64,000 nt of DNA from JANQQN01 sp964519665 (GTDB taxonomy: Bacteria; Myxococcota; Kuafuiibacteriia; Kuafuiibacteriales; Kuafuiibacteriaceae), in the NCBI GenBank assembly GCA_964519665.1, contig CAZFIV010000002.1:124001-188000 (forward strand). The letters are read 5' to 3'. The notes beneath the pieces are model-generated. The model saw nothing but the letters and a program-made list of their open reading frames with translations. It had not been told where the DNA came from and made no database searches. The position numbers and the translations under genes were made by a program. The first letter of the stretch is position 1. Every line of letters starts with the position of its first letter. This document shows, in pieces, positions 25,091-33,067 of the stretch.

Positions 25091-25726
25091 TCAGAGCTCG
25101 GACAGAATTCGCGCTTTGGTGGCGTCGTATTCGCTCTGCTCGATCAGGCCTTCATCGAGGAGCTTCTTGAGCTTTGCGAGCCGCTCGCTCGGGGTCTCGC
25201 GGGCCTCCTCTTTCTGCGCGGCCTCCGCGGCCTTCTTCGCCTCGTCCGACTTCGCCCGCGAGGGGTCGAACGCGCTCTTGGCCTGTTCGGCGGCCTTCTT
25301 GTAGACCCGCTTGATGTCTTCGTCGCTGATCTCGCCGTTCGACTCGAAGTACGCGCGAGCGGCGGCACCGATGGCGAACGTAGAGGCAAACACCAACGGC
25401 GCGGCGAGAAGGCTGCCGAACACCGGCAACACGATCTTGGCCGCGGTCGCTGCCAGCCGGCTCCCCACCAGCGAAAGGCCGACCGTCGCGCCGATCTTCA
25501 GGACGATGTCGGTCGCGGATTCCTTGTTGATCGAGTGGCCATAGATGTGAGCCAGCCCGACGACCATGCCGACGTGAACGGGCATCACCGCGACGATCTC
25601 GCTGCCCGGGAGCGGAATCAGCGTGAGCGCGGCGGCGGCGTACCCGCACTTTTCGATGAGCTCGACGGCCGCATCGTCGCGTTCATTCAGGGAGTAGCTT
25701 CGTTTGAGTATATCTTGCCAGAACAT
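25091..25726 (-). CDS. DUF697-like membrane protein with C-terminal SHOCT domain
   Basis: The 211-residue protein begins with a helical segment, then hydrophobic stretches (AAAALTLIPLPGSEIVAVMPVHVGMVVGLAHIYG) that follow the DUF697 pattern found in membrane proteins and GTPase-associated proteins. A charged, Lys/Ala/Glu-rich helical region leads to a C-terminal SHOCT motif (ERLAKLKKLLDEGLIEQSEYDATKARILSEL), a short module thought to promote oligomerisation. No GTPase gene is adjacent. The start at 25726 has an aromatic N-terminus typical of this type. The role is unknown; it may be a small membrane-shaping or stress protein. Confidence 0.7.
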   Translation of the reverse strand: MFWQDILKRSYSLNERDDAAVELIEKCGYAAAALTLIPLPGSEIVAVMPVHVGMVVGLAHIYGHSINKESATDIVLKIGATVGLSLVGSRLAATAAKIVLPVFGSLLAAPLVFASTFAIGAAARAYFESNGEISDEDIKRVYKKAAEQAKSAFDPSRAKSDEAKKAAEAAQKEEARETPSERLAKLKKLLDEGLIEQSEYDATKARILSEL

Positions 25727-25901
25727 CGGGACACCGGGCGCGCGGCCGTACCGCGTCAGGCCAGGCGTACCACGTTGGTCCGGTCGCGGATAGCGCAGCT
25801 CGAACCCAACAGCGACCTATCCTGTGCAGATGAACAGGTCCTGGATCGATGGAGTCTCGGCGCGGTCGCATGTTCAGCGCCAGCTGTGCAAGGATCCAAA
25901 C

Positions 25902-26318
25902 ATGACTGAAATCACTCATCCTGGAGTCGCCCGCTGGCATCAGATCTTCGAGCTCGATGGCCCCGAAGCCAAGCTCCAGGGGCTCGAACAGCTTCTGCAC
26001 GATGAGGTGGTGTTTCACTCCCCGGTGGTTCATCGCCCGATCGAAGGCAAGCTCGCGGCCGCGATGTATCTGCAGGCGGCATCGCGAGTGCTCGTGAATG
26101 AGCACTGGCGATACGTGCGGGAGATCGTGATGGGCGACCAAGCGTGTCTGGAGTTCATCACCGAGATCGACGGGATCGTGATCAACGGCGTTGATCTCAT
26201 CACCTTTCAAGACGGCCAAATCCTGGACTTCAAGGTGATGGTCCGACCCTTCAAGGCGATCGAAAAGCTGTGGGCCATGATGCAGCAGGCGCTTCAAACT
26301 GGAGCGGCTTCCGTCTGA
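25902..26318 (+). CDS. NTF2-like / SnoaL-type protein
   Basis: The 138-residue protein has the NTF2-like pattern: LEQLLHDEVVFHSPVVHRPIEGK at the start, a central strand set with ACLEFITEIDGIVINGVDLITF, and the final strand GQILDFKVMVRPFKAIEKL. This fold makes a small hydrophobic pocket used by SnoaL-type cyclases, steroid isomerases and many uncharacterised binding proteins. No clear catalytic residue set can be assigned. ATG 25902 was chosen because AGGA lies at a suitable distance upstream and the preceding in-frame residues look non-coding. The 3' end is 9 nt from the stop of the converging response regulator. Confidence 0.78.
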   Translation: MTEITHPGVARWHQIFELDGPEAKLQGLEQLLHDEVVFHSPVVHRPIEGKLAAAMYLQAASRVLVNEHWRYVREIVMGDQACLEFITEIDGIVINGVDLITFQDGQILDFKVMVRPFKAIEKLWAMMQQALQTGAASV

Positions 26319-26327
26319 CGGGGTCGT

Positions 26328-27686
26328 CTATCGGAGTCCGTGACGGCGAAGCTTATCGAGCAGGGTGGTGCGGGTGATGCCGAGCCGGCGGGCCGCGGCC
26401 GAATGGTTGTGACCGGTCTCGCTCAGGGCGTCCTCGAGCAACCGACGTTCGAACGCGGCCATTTGGGCCCGGAGGCCGCGGTCCCGGTCCCCGACCCCCG
26501 TCCCGGCCGCCGCGCCGAAGGTCGAAGCCGCCCCCGCGGCGCCATGGGGCTGCCAGTCGTCCGCGTCTACCGCACCGTCCTCCGAGACCGCGAGGAGCCC
26601 GGCGACCGCGTTGTCGAGCTCACGGACGTTCCCCGGCCATCCGTAGGCTTCGAATCGCTCGTGCAGTCGATCGGGGAACGGGACGTCGGCGAGACCGAAG
26701 CGTCGGGCGTGCCGGCGCCGAAGCGCTTCCGCGAGCGGACGGATGTCTTCGGTCCGGTCTCTCAGCGGCGGCACCACCACCTCGACGACCGCGAGACGAA
26801 AGAAGAGATCCTCGCGAAAGTCGCCTTGCCGCACCCGGCGACGAAGGTCCCGATGGGTGCAAGAGACGACCCGGACGTCGACGGGGATCACCGCCGCGGC
26901 CCCGACCGGCTGAATCTCACCCGACTGCAAGGCTCGAAGAAGTTTCGGTTGAACGGTCGGATGTAGCTCGCCGACCTCGTCGAGGACCAGGGTGCCGCGG
27001 TCGGCGCGCGCGAAATAACCCGGACGGTCGCGGTCGGCGCCGGTGAACGCCCCCCGGACAGCTCCGAACAGCTCTGCCTCGGCCAGGGTGGTGGGCACCG
27101 CCGAGCAGTTGAAGGTGATGCGGGGTTGCGCGGCTCGAGGCCCGTACGCGTGCAGCAGCTCCGCGACCAGCTCCTTGCCGGTGCCGGTTTCGCCGGTCAC
27201 CAACACGGGGATCGGCCGCTTCGCGAGGCGAGCGACGCGGTCGATCAGCTGTCGAAATGCGGGGCTCCGCCCGATGACGGGGCGCCCCAGCATGGCCTCG
27301 GCGCTGCGGTCGCGGGCGCCGAGCCGAAGCTCACGGACCTCGGCGGCCCGCCGCACCGCGACCTCGACCGCCTCGATATCGAAGGGCTTTACGAGATAGT
27401 CGAAGGCTCCGGCTCGGATCGCCTCGACCGCGACCCGCTCCGAGCCCCGCGCGGTCAGCATGATCACCGGCCGATCGCGGTCTGCGGCCACCAGCTCGCG
27501 CACCACGGTCAACCCGTCCCGACGAGGCATCACCAGGTCGGTGATCACGACATCCGCGGCCGCCGCGACCCGCACCCCTTCGTCTCCGTCGTCGGCCTCG
27601 TCGACTTGATGCCCCGCCGCTTCGAGGATCGCCCGCAGCGCGAGGCGAAGGGCGGATTCGTCGTCGACGATCAGGACGCGGGCCAT
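26328..27686 (-). CDS. NtrC-family sigma-54-dependent response regulator
   Basis: The 452-residue protein has three domains in order: a receiver with phospho-acceptor Asp50 (VVITDLVMP) and Lys in YLVKPF, an AAA+ sigma-54 activator domain with Walker A (GETGTGKE), the GAFTGA loop and Walker B-like GTLVLDEVGELH, and a Fis-type helix-turn-helix (NHSAAARRLGITRTTLLDKL). The block before GAFTGA reads FGAVRGAFTGA rather than the usual FGHEKGAFTGA. ATG 27686 is certain from the receiver start; upstream open frame is only antisense of the kinase. It overlaps the kinase gene by 16 nt. The pair should control sigma-54 promoters elsewhere. Confidence 0.94.
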   Translation of the reverse strand: MARVLIVDDESALRLALRAILEAAGHQVDEADDGDEGVRVAAAADVVITDLVMPRRDGLTVVRELVAADRDRPVIMLTARGSERVAVEAIRAGAFDYLVKPFDIEAVEVAVRRAAEVRELRLGARDRSAEAMLGRPVIGRSPAFRQLIDRVARLAKRPIPVLVTGETGTGKELVAELLHAYGPRAAQPRITFNCSAVPTTLAEAELFGAVRGAFTGADRDRPGYFARADRGTLVLDEVGELHPTVQPKLLRALQSGEIQPVGAAAVIPVDVRVVSCTHRDLRRRVRQGDFREDLFFRLAVVEVVVPPLRDRTEDIRPLAEALRRRHARRFGLADVPFPDRLHERFEAYGWPGNVRELDNAVAGLLAVSEDGAVDADDWQPHGAAGAASTFGAAAGTGVGDRDRGLRAQMAAFERRLLEDALSETGHNHSAAARRLGITRTTLLDKLRRHGLR

Positions 27687-29083
27687 CGGTCCTCCTCGCC
27701 GCCCGCACCTCCCCCTGGGTATCGGAGCACGCTCAGGCGGGCGGTGGTTCCGCGGCCGGGTTCGGTGTCGTAGGTGAGGTCGCCGCCATGCTGTCGAGCG
27801 ACGGTGCGAGCGAGCACCACTCCGAGGCCCGTGCCTCCATCGCGGGTCGTGAAGTAGGGCGTTCCGAGTCGGCCCAACGTGGCGGCGTCCATCCCGGGGC
27901 CCCGGTCTTCGACCTCGAAACGCACCCGCCCCGGCTCGAGGGCGACCGTCAGCCGGATGGCCGCACCTCGGGGTGACGCGTCGAGGGCGTTGCTCAGGAG
28001 GTTGCTGAGGGCGTCCGTCAGGCGGGCCGGATCGAGGAGCGCCTCGCCGTCGTCGGCCCGAACGTCGAGTTCGACGCCCTGCTGGTGAGCGCGTCCGGCC
28101 AGCGCTTGGGCGACGTGGGTGGCCAGACTTCGGGGCGCCACCCGCTGCCATCGGAGGTCGTCGAGGGGCCGAGCGAACGACAGATAAGCATCGAGGGTCG
28201 CGGCCATCCGATCGAGCTCCCGCAGGATGACCGGGTCGTGGGGGTCCTCCGGGCGCTGTCGCGCGTTCAGCTGGGTCAGGGCTTTGACAGCGGCCAGAGG
28301 GTTCTTCAGCTCGTGGGCGACCTTCGCTCCGACCGCCTCCAGGTCGTTGAGACGGGACGACGCTTCTTCGAGCGCCCGGCGTCGCAAGTGGTCGAGGTCG
28401 GCCGCGGTCGCGGCGTGGGCGGTGGTCAGGGCCGCGACGCCGAACCAGAGCAACACCGCCGCCAACGCGACCGCCGACAGCGCGATGAAGTCTGCGGCCG
28501 GCCGGGGAATGGCCGGCCACGCATCGACCGCACCCCATCCAGCGAGTACGACCAGCCATCCGGCGAGATACACCAACACTCGCAGGCCGACCGGCCGCGC
28601 GCCGAAGGCCGCGAACGCGATGCCGACGGGCGCCAACAGCATCGGCAGGAGCGGGCTGCGGCTGGCCCCGGTGAGCCCCGAGGCGATGCCGAGGCCGGTA
28701 ACGGTGATCACCAACGACCACCCGAGCCGGCGGGGGCTCACGTAGGCGACCCTCCCGGCTCGGGCGAGGCCGACCGCCTCCGTAATGAAGAAGGCAAGCA
28801 TCGAGACTTGCACGACGGCGACGAGCATCACTCGGGTGAGCGGCGCGCCGCTGGTGGCGAGGGCGGCCATCGTCGCCGCCGCCGGTCCGACCACGACCCA
28901 CGGCCGCACCCGGAGGAAAGTAGCGCCGACCACGCCGACCTGCGCCAGCTGCACGGGGGTGTCGGAACCCGAGACAGGGGTGTCGGCCGGCTGAACGGTT
29001 CCCGGCGCTGGGGCCGCCGGTTCAGACGATTCGGCGTGAGGGAACGACCCTTGCTTATTGAAAGCGGGAGATGAGCTCGACAC
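27671..29083 (-). CDS. Membrane sensor histidine kinase (NtrB-type)
   Basis: The 470-residue protein has about six membrane helices in residues 55-215, then a HisKA dimerisation helix with the phospho-acceptor motif VAHELKNPLAAVKAL. The HATPase domain follows, with an N box (LSNLLSNALDAS), G1 (VEDRGPGMD), F (PYFTTR) and G2 (GGTGLGVVLA). It should phosphorylate the adjacent NtrC-type regulator, whose start it overlaps by 16 nt. No large periplasmic domain is seen, so the signal is likely sensed within the membrane or from the cytoplasm. The GTG start at 29083 overlaps the divergent membrane gene by 13 nt; a later start is possible, since residues 1-45 look disordered. Confidence 0.88.
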   Translation of the reverse strand: MSSSSPAFNKQGSFPHAESSEPAAPAPGTVQPADTPVSGSDTPVQLAQVGVVGATFLRVRPWVVVGPAAATMAALATSGAPLTRVMLVAVVQVSMLAFFITEAVGLARAGRVAYVSPRRLGWSLVITVTGLGIASGLTGASRSPLLPMLLAPVGIAFAAFGARPVGLRVLVYLAGWLVVLAGWGAVDAWPAIPRPAADFIALSAVALAAVLLWFGVAALTTAHAATAADLDHLRRRALEEASSRLNDLEAVGAKVAHELKNPLAAVKALTQLNARQRPEDPHDPVILRELDRMAATLDAYLSFARPLDDLRWQRVAPRSLATHVAQALAGRAHQQGVELDVRADDGEALLDPARLTDALSNLLSNALDASPRGAAIRLTVALEPGRVRFEVEDRGPGMDAATLGRLGTPYFTTRDGGTGLGVVLARTVARQHGGDLTYDTEPGRGTTARLSVLRYPGGGAGGEEDRWPAS

Positions 29084-29703
29084 CGACCAACACTGTGCCT
29101 CACAAACCCACGCCGCGTCTTCGGATGACGCTCGTTATCTGGTTGACCGCGGCCGTCGTCTTCGCGGCCGCGGATGTCATGCCCCACCTGCCGCCGGTGG
29201 CGATCCCGGCCATGATTTGGGGACTGGTCATCACCGCCGCGGTGGCGGTCATCTCGTGGCCATCCTTGCGCGCGGAGCTGAGGGCCACGAACATCGCATG
29301 GCCGGTCGCCTTGCATATTTTGCGGGCTCCGATCGGGGCCGCCTTCATCGTCCTCGGTCAATGGGGCGAGGTCGACCCGACCTTCGTTCGCGTGGCGGGC
29401 GTTGGAGACATCGTAGCGGGTCTCGGAGCGCTCGGGACGGCGGTGGCGGTCGCTCGGTTCCCCGCGCGTAGGAGCGTTCGATGGCTGCTGGCGGCCTGGA
29501 ACCTGCTCGCCCTCGCCGACATCATCGCGGTGTTCATCACCGCGCAGGGGGTTTTGTTCTGGGGAGGTGGTCTTCAGGCGATGAGGGGCTTCTTCCGGTT
29601 TCCGCTTCCGATGCTCCCGAGCTTCCTGGTGCCGATGATCCTGCTGACCCACGCCTGGATCTTCATCTGGCTCGGGCGCGAAAAGCGCTCAGCGCTGCGC
29701 TAG
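29071..29703 (+). CDS. Uncharacterised inner-membrane protein, about six helices
   Basis: The 210-residue protein is almost entirely hydrophobic, with about six membrane helices and a positively charged C-terminus (GREKRSALR). No known family motif was recognised. A purine-rich CGGGAG abuts the ATG. Its first 13 nt overlap the start of the divergent histidine kinase gene, so each promoter would lie inside the other gene unless one start is misplaced. An ATG at 29125 is a possible later start. The 3' end overlaps the converging oxidoreductase gene by 15 nt. Confidence 0.65.
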   Translation: MSSTPTNTVPHKPTPRLRMTLVIWLTAAVVFAAADVMPHLPPVAIPAMIWGLVITAAVAVISWPSLRAELRATNIAWPVALHILRAPIGAAFIVLGQWGEVDPTFVRVAGVGDIVAGLGALGTAVAVARFPARRSVRWLLAAWNLLALADIIAVFITAQGVLFWGGGLQAMRGFFRFPLPMLPSFLVPMILLTHAWIFIWLGREKRSALR

Positions 29704-31158
29704 GCCGCGCTTGGGTTTGGTTCCCCTCAGGAGGGCTTCGCAGGCGTCGGCCGCTTGAAGCGCCGAAAAGTACTCACCTTCGACGCCCAGGCCGGGCAAC
29801 ACCGTTGGGCCGGCGATGAAGATATTCTTGAAGCTGGTTCGGCACGGAAGGCCGGTGATGCCGGTGTCGGGGTCGAGGTCGGGTTCGTACAGGGGGTGGC
29901 TGAGCACCGGGCGAGTACTGCGAGCGGCGCCGCGACCGGACAGGGGCCGGATCTCGGGGTGGCCGTCCTGCAGAAACGGGACGACCCGCTCGACCCGGGC
30001 CTTCATCATGATCTCGAGGGCGTCGAGGCCCTGGGACTGCGCCCGCGCGGTGGTGATCGGGTGGGCAACGACCAGCTGGGTGCGTCCCGGTCGCTGACCG
30101 GGGCGCCGGGTCAGCCAGATGGGCCGGTCGGCGGCGTCGGGCTCGGCGCGGGTCGGATCTTTGCGGCCATTGAGCAACAGCACGTGCCGGCCCATGCCCG
30201 GGGGAATGGCCGCGTCGTCGAGCTCGATGCCCAACACGTAGTGACTCGCCCTCGGCCGCGCGGTCTGGAGGGTCTCCGACAGGTCTTTTCGCCGCTTTTG
30301 GTGGGGCAGGGCGCTCAGGCCGGACAGCTCGGCGGTCGCGTCGATCATCGCGTCGGCGGTGATGGTTTCGGTCTGGCCCGCCACGCGCAACTGGACCTGC
30401 CGGCCCTGGGGGTCGGCCATCTCGAGAGCGCCGGTCTGAATTTCGAAGGCTCGCCGCTGAGCGAGCGAGACGAACAGGCCTCGATGGCTGCGGTCACCGC
30501 GAAGGCTCCTCAGCCCCGCCAGGAAGCGGGCCAGCGGACGGGCGAACCGAGCCAGGGTCGCGGTCTCGAGGGTGCGATCTTCGATGTGGGTCAAGAAGGG
30601 CAAAGGGGCCGAGAACATCTCGACGAGCAGCGGGTCGGCATCCGAAAACAGATCGCTTTCGCCCACCGTTTGGCCGATGCCTTCGAACCGCTTGGCGTGC
30701 GAGCGCGCGCTCCGCCGGTTGAAGTACCCGGAAGCAGGGAGCTCCTTGGCGCTGTCGAGAAACGCGCCCACCTCTTCGTCGGCCGCCTGCAGCCGTTCGA
30801 AGAATCCGTCGAGTCCCCGCGCGTTTCGCCCCAACACCCGGCGCAGCTCATCGAGCCGAAGGCGCGGATCGTCGGCGAGGTCGAGCCGTTCGTCGGGCCA
30901 CACCACCTGCACGATCGGCTCGACGGGGCCACTTCGGTTGCGCAGCTCTTCCAACAGGCCCAGCTCGCGATGCACCAACTGCATCACCGCCGACCCGCCG
31001 TCGGCGGGCACGCTGTCGACGAGATTGTACGCATCCTCGGACGCCAGCTCACCTTCATCGATGAGCAGACCCCGAATCCCGCGTTTGGCGAGAAGCGCCG
31101 CGGTGACCACCGCTGAGACACGGCCTCCGACGACCACGGCTTCGTAATGTCGCGTCAC
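29689..31158 (-). CDS. FAD-dependent oxidoreductase, phytoene-desaturase-like
   Basis: The 489-residue protein begins with a Rossmann dinucleotide-binding strand (YEAVVVGGRVSAVVTAALLAK) and ends with the C-terminal FAD motif of the carotenoid-desaturase and amine-oxidase superfamily (NIFIAGPTVLPGLGVEGEYFSALQAA). In the N-terminal loop the usual G-x-G-x-x-G reads G-G-R-V-S-A, so the second glycine is Arg and the third is Ala. The substrate is unknown and no carotenoid genes are near. GTG 31158 was chosen because it starts at the Rossmann strand and has GAGG upstream. It lies 46 nt after purN on the same strand and may share its transcript. Confidence 0.72.
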   Translation of the reverse strand: MTRHYEAVVVGGRVSAVVTAALLAKRGIRGLLIDEGELASEDAYNLVDSVPADGGSAVMQLVHRELGLLEELRNRSGPVEPIVQVVWPDERLDLADDPRLRLDELRRVLGRNARGLDGFFERLQAADEEVGAFLDSAKELPASGYFNRRSARSHAKRFEGIGQTVGESDLFSDADPLLVEMFSAPLPFLTHIEDRTLETATLARFARPLARFLAGLRSLRGDRSHRGLFVSLAQRRAFEIQTGALEMADPQGRQVQLRVAGQTETITADAMIDATAELSGLSALPHQKRRKDLSETLQTARPRASHYVLGIELDDAAIPPGMGRHVLLLNGRKDPTRAEPDAADRPIWLTRRPGQRPGRTQLVVAHPITTARAQSQGLDALEIMMKARVERVVPFLQDGHPEIRPLSGRGAARSTRPVLSHPLYEPDLDPDTGITGLPCRTSFKNIFIAGPTVLPGLGVEGEYFSALQAADACEALLRGTKPKRGLAQR

Positions 31159-31204
31159 TGAGCGAACCTCGGGCGGCGCGCCGCCTGCGCCCTGGATAGT
31201 TCGG

Positions 31205-31858
31205 TCAAGAAGTGAACTCCGAAAGGGCCGGGCTTGCCAAAACCGCCGAAAGGTCCGTGGAACCGACCAGATAGGGTCGGTCGCCGTCGGTTCGTAGGCG
31301 ACCGTCGGCGATCGCCCGCACCACCTGGGGAAGAAGTCGATGTTCGGCCGCGAGAATTCGGCGCTGAAGGTCGACCAGACGGTCATCGGGCAACACCGGG
31401 ACCGCGGCCTGGGCCAGAATCGGACCGGTGTCGACGCCCGCGTCGACCAGATGCACGGTGCATCCGCTCACCCGGACGCCGGCCTCCAACGCTTGTCGCT
31501 GCGCTTCGAGGCCCCCGAACGCGGGCAACAACGACGGATGAATGTTGATGACCCGCTGCGGAAAGGCGTCGAGCACGACCGACGTCACCAGCCGCATGAA
31601 GCCGGCGAGTACGACGAGCTCGACCCGGGCCGCGTGCAAGGCGCTGACCACGGCGGCGTCGAACGTCTCCCGGGTCTCGTAGTCTCGGTGGCGGATGAGC
31701 TCCGTCGCCACGCCCGCCGTCTGAGCCCGATCGAGTGCTCTGGCGCCTGCGACGTTGCACACCACGAGGACGACCTCCGCCGGCGACAGTTCGGCGTCGA
31801 GGAGGGCCTGCAGGTTGGTTCCGGACCCCGATGCCAAGACGCCGACGCGAACCGTCAT
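31205..31858 (-). CDS. purN: Phosphoribosylglycinamide formyltransferase
   Basis: The 217-residue protein is PurN, which transfers a formyl group from 10-formyl-THF to GAR in purine synthesis. The sequence shows VLASGSGTNLQAL at the N-terminus, the INIHPSLLPAF motif with the catalytic Asn and His, and VHLVDAGVDTGPILAQ with the catalytic Asp. Length is typical. Its start overlaps the purM stop by 4 nt, the common purM-purN arrangement. Confidence 0.96.
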   Translation of the reverse strand: MTVRVGVLASGSGTNLQALLDAELSPAEVVLVVCNVAGARALDRAQTAGVATELIRHRDYETRETFDAAVVSALHAARVELVVLAGFMRLVTSVVLDAFPQRVINIHPSLLPAFGGLEAQRQALEAGVRVSGCTVHLVDAGVDTGPILAQAAVPVLPDDRLVDLQRRILAAEHRLLPQVVRAIADGRLRTDGDRPYLVGSTDLSAVLASPALSEFTS

Positions 31859-32985
31859 CGACCGTCCTCCGGTCGGTCGGTGCCCGGTGCCGTCAGCCCG
31901 AGCAGCTCGACCTGGGGTTCATCGCCGACCCGAAGCCGAACCTCGCCGATGACCGTCGCGTGCTCTCCGACTTCGGCGACGGCTTCGAGGGCAGCATCGA
32001 CCTCGTTCGGTTGCACCACGACGGCGAGACCGATACCCATGTTGAAGGTCCGAAACATCTCGTCGTCGGCCACCGCCCCGAGCTTTCGGATATGACCGAA
32101 GATCGCGGGCTCGGTCCATCGACCGCGGTGCACGACCGCGGTCACTGACTCAGGAAGGACGCGGGGCAGATTGCCCACGATGCCCCCTCCGGTGATGTGA
32201 GCCATCGCTTTGACCCGAACCCGGGTCAACATGGACTGCACCGGTGCCGTGTAGAGCGCCGTGGGGATCAGCAGCTCCGATCCTAGATCGTGGTTCAGCC
32301 CGTCGAGTCGTGCGTCGAGCGACAGCGCCGCGTGCTTGAGCAGAACCTTGCGAGCGAGGGAGAAACCGTTGGCGTGAAGGCCGTGGCTGGCGACCCCGAT
32401 GACCGTGTCGCCGCTCGTGACGTCCGTTCCGTCGACCAGCCGGGGCCGATCGACCAGCCCCACCGCGAAACCGGCCAGGTCGTATTCTCCGTCTGCGTAC
32501 ATCCCGGGGAGCTCGGCGGTTTCACCCCCCACGAGGCTGCATCGACCCCGGCGGCAACCTTCGGCGATCCCGCGAATGACGGCTTCGCCGACCCCGATCT
32601 CGAGCTTTCCGGACGCGAAGTAGTCCAGGAAGAACAGCGGCGTGGCGCCGGTGGTCACGATGTCGTTGATGCACATCGCGGCCAGGTCGATGCCCACCGT
32701 GTCGTGACGCCCCGACAAGAACGCCACCTTGAGCTTGGTGCCCACCCCGTCGGTCCCCGACACCAGCAAAGGGTCTTCCATACCGCCAGCCGCTTCGAAC
32801 AGCGGCTTCAGCGCGAACAGCGACGCAAAGCCTCCGATGTCACTCACCACCCCCGGCCCGAAGGTTTGGGCGGCGAGCCCTTTGATCCGGCGGACGAGCT
32901 CATCCCCCTTGTCGATGTCGACCCCGGCGTCTCGATATGTCAGCGGCACGTAAGGGTGAAAGCTCGGACGCGAGGCACCGGTCAA
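31855..32985 (-). CDS. purM: Phosphoribosylformylglycinamidine cyclo-ligase
   Basis: The 376-residue protein is PurM (AIR synthetase), which closes the imidazole ring using ATP. Family landmarks include LTYRDAGVDIDKGDELV at the N-terminus, SGTDGVGTKLKVA, VGGETAELPGMYADGEYDLAG and AHITGGGIVGNLPRVLP. The start is TTG at 32985, preceded by GGAGG with a 5-nt spacer; a GTG at 32949 is less well supported. Together with purN it forms a purine operon. The gene is divergent from the PEGA-type kinase, with 82 nt between their starts. Confidence 0.95.
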   Translation of the reverse strand: MTGASRPSFHPYVPLTYRDAGVDIDKGDELVRRIKGLAAQTFGPGVVSDIGGFASLFALKPLFEAAGGMEDPLLVSGTDGVGTKLKVAFLSGRHDTVGIDLAAMCINDIVTTGATPLFFLDYFASGKLEIGVGEAVIRGIAEGCRRGRCSLVGGETAELPGMYADGEYDLAGFAVGLVDRPRLVDGTDVTSGDTVIGVASHGLHANGFSLARKVLLKHAALSLDARLDGLNHDLGSELLIPTALYTAPVQSMLTRVRVKAMAHITGGGIVGNLPRVLPESVTAVVHRGRWTEPAIFGHIRKLGAVADDEMFRTFNMGIGLAVVVQPNEVDAALEAVAEVGEHATVIGEVRLRVGDEPQVELLGLTAPGTDRPEDGR

Positions 32986-33067
32986 GCGCGCCTCCGTCCG
33001 GCCCTGCGTGATCGTGCTCGCCCCGGTGAGTTCCTCTCGCCTACGACTGTGCTACGGTCGGGCCACC

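Noticed and set aside
27687..28901. Long open frame extending the response regulator upstream
   Set aside because: It lies under the kinase coding region in another frame; the encoded protein is Arg/Gly-rich and unlike any family. The receiver domain fixes the start at 27686.
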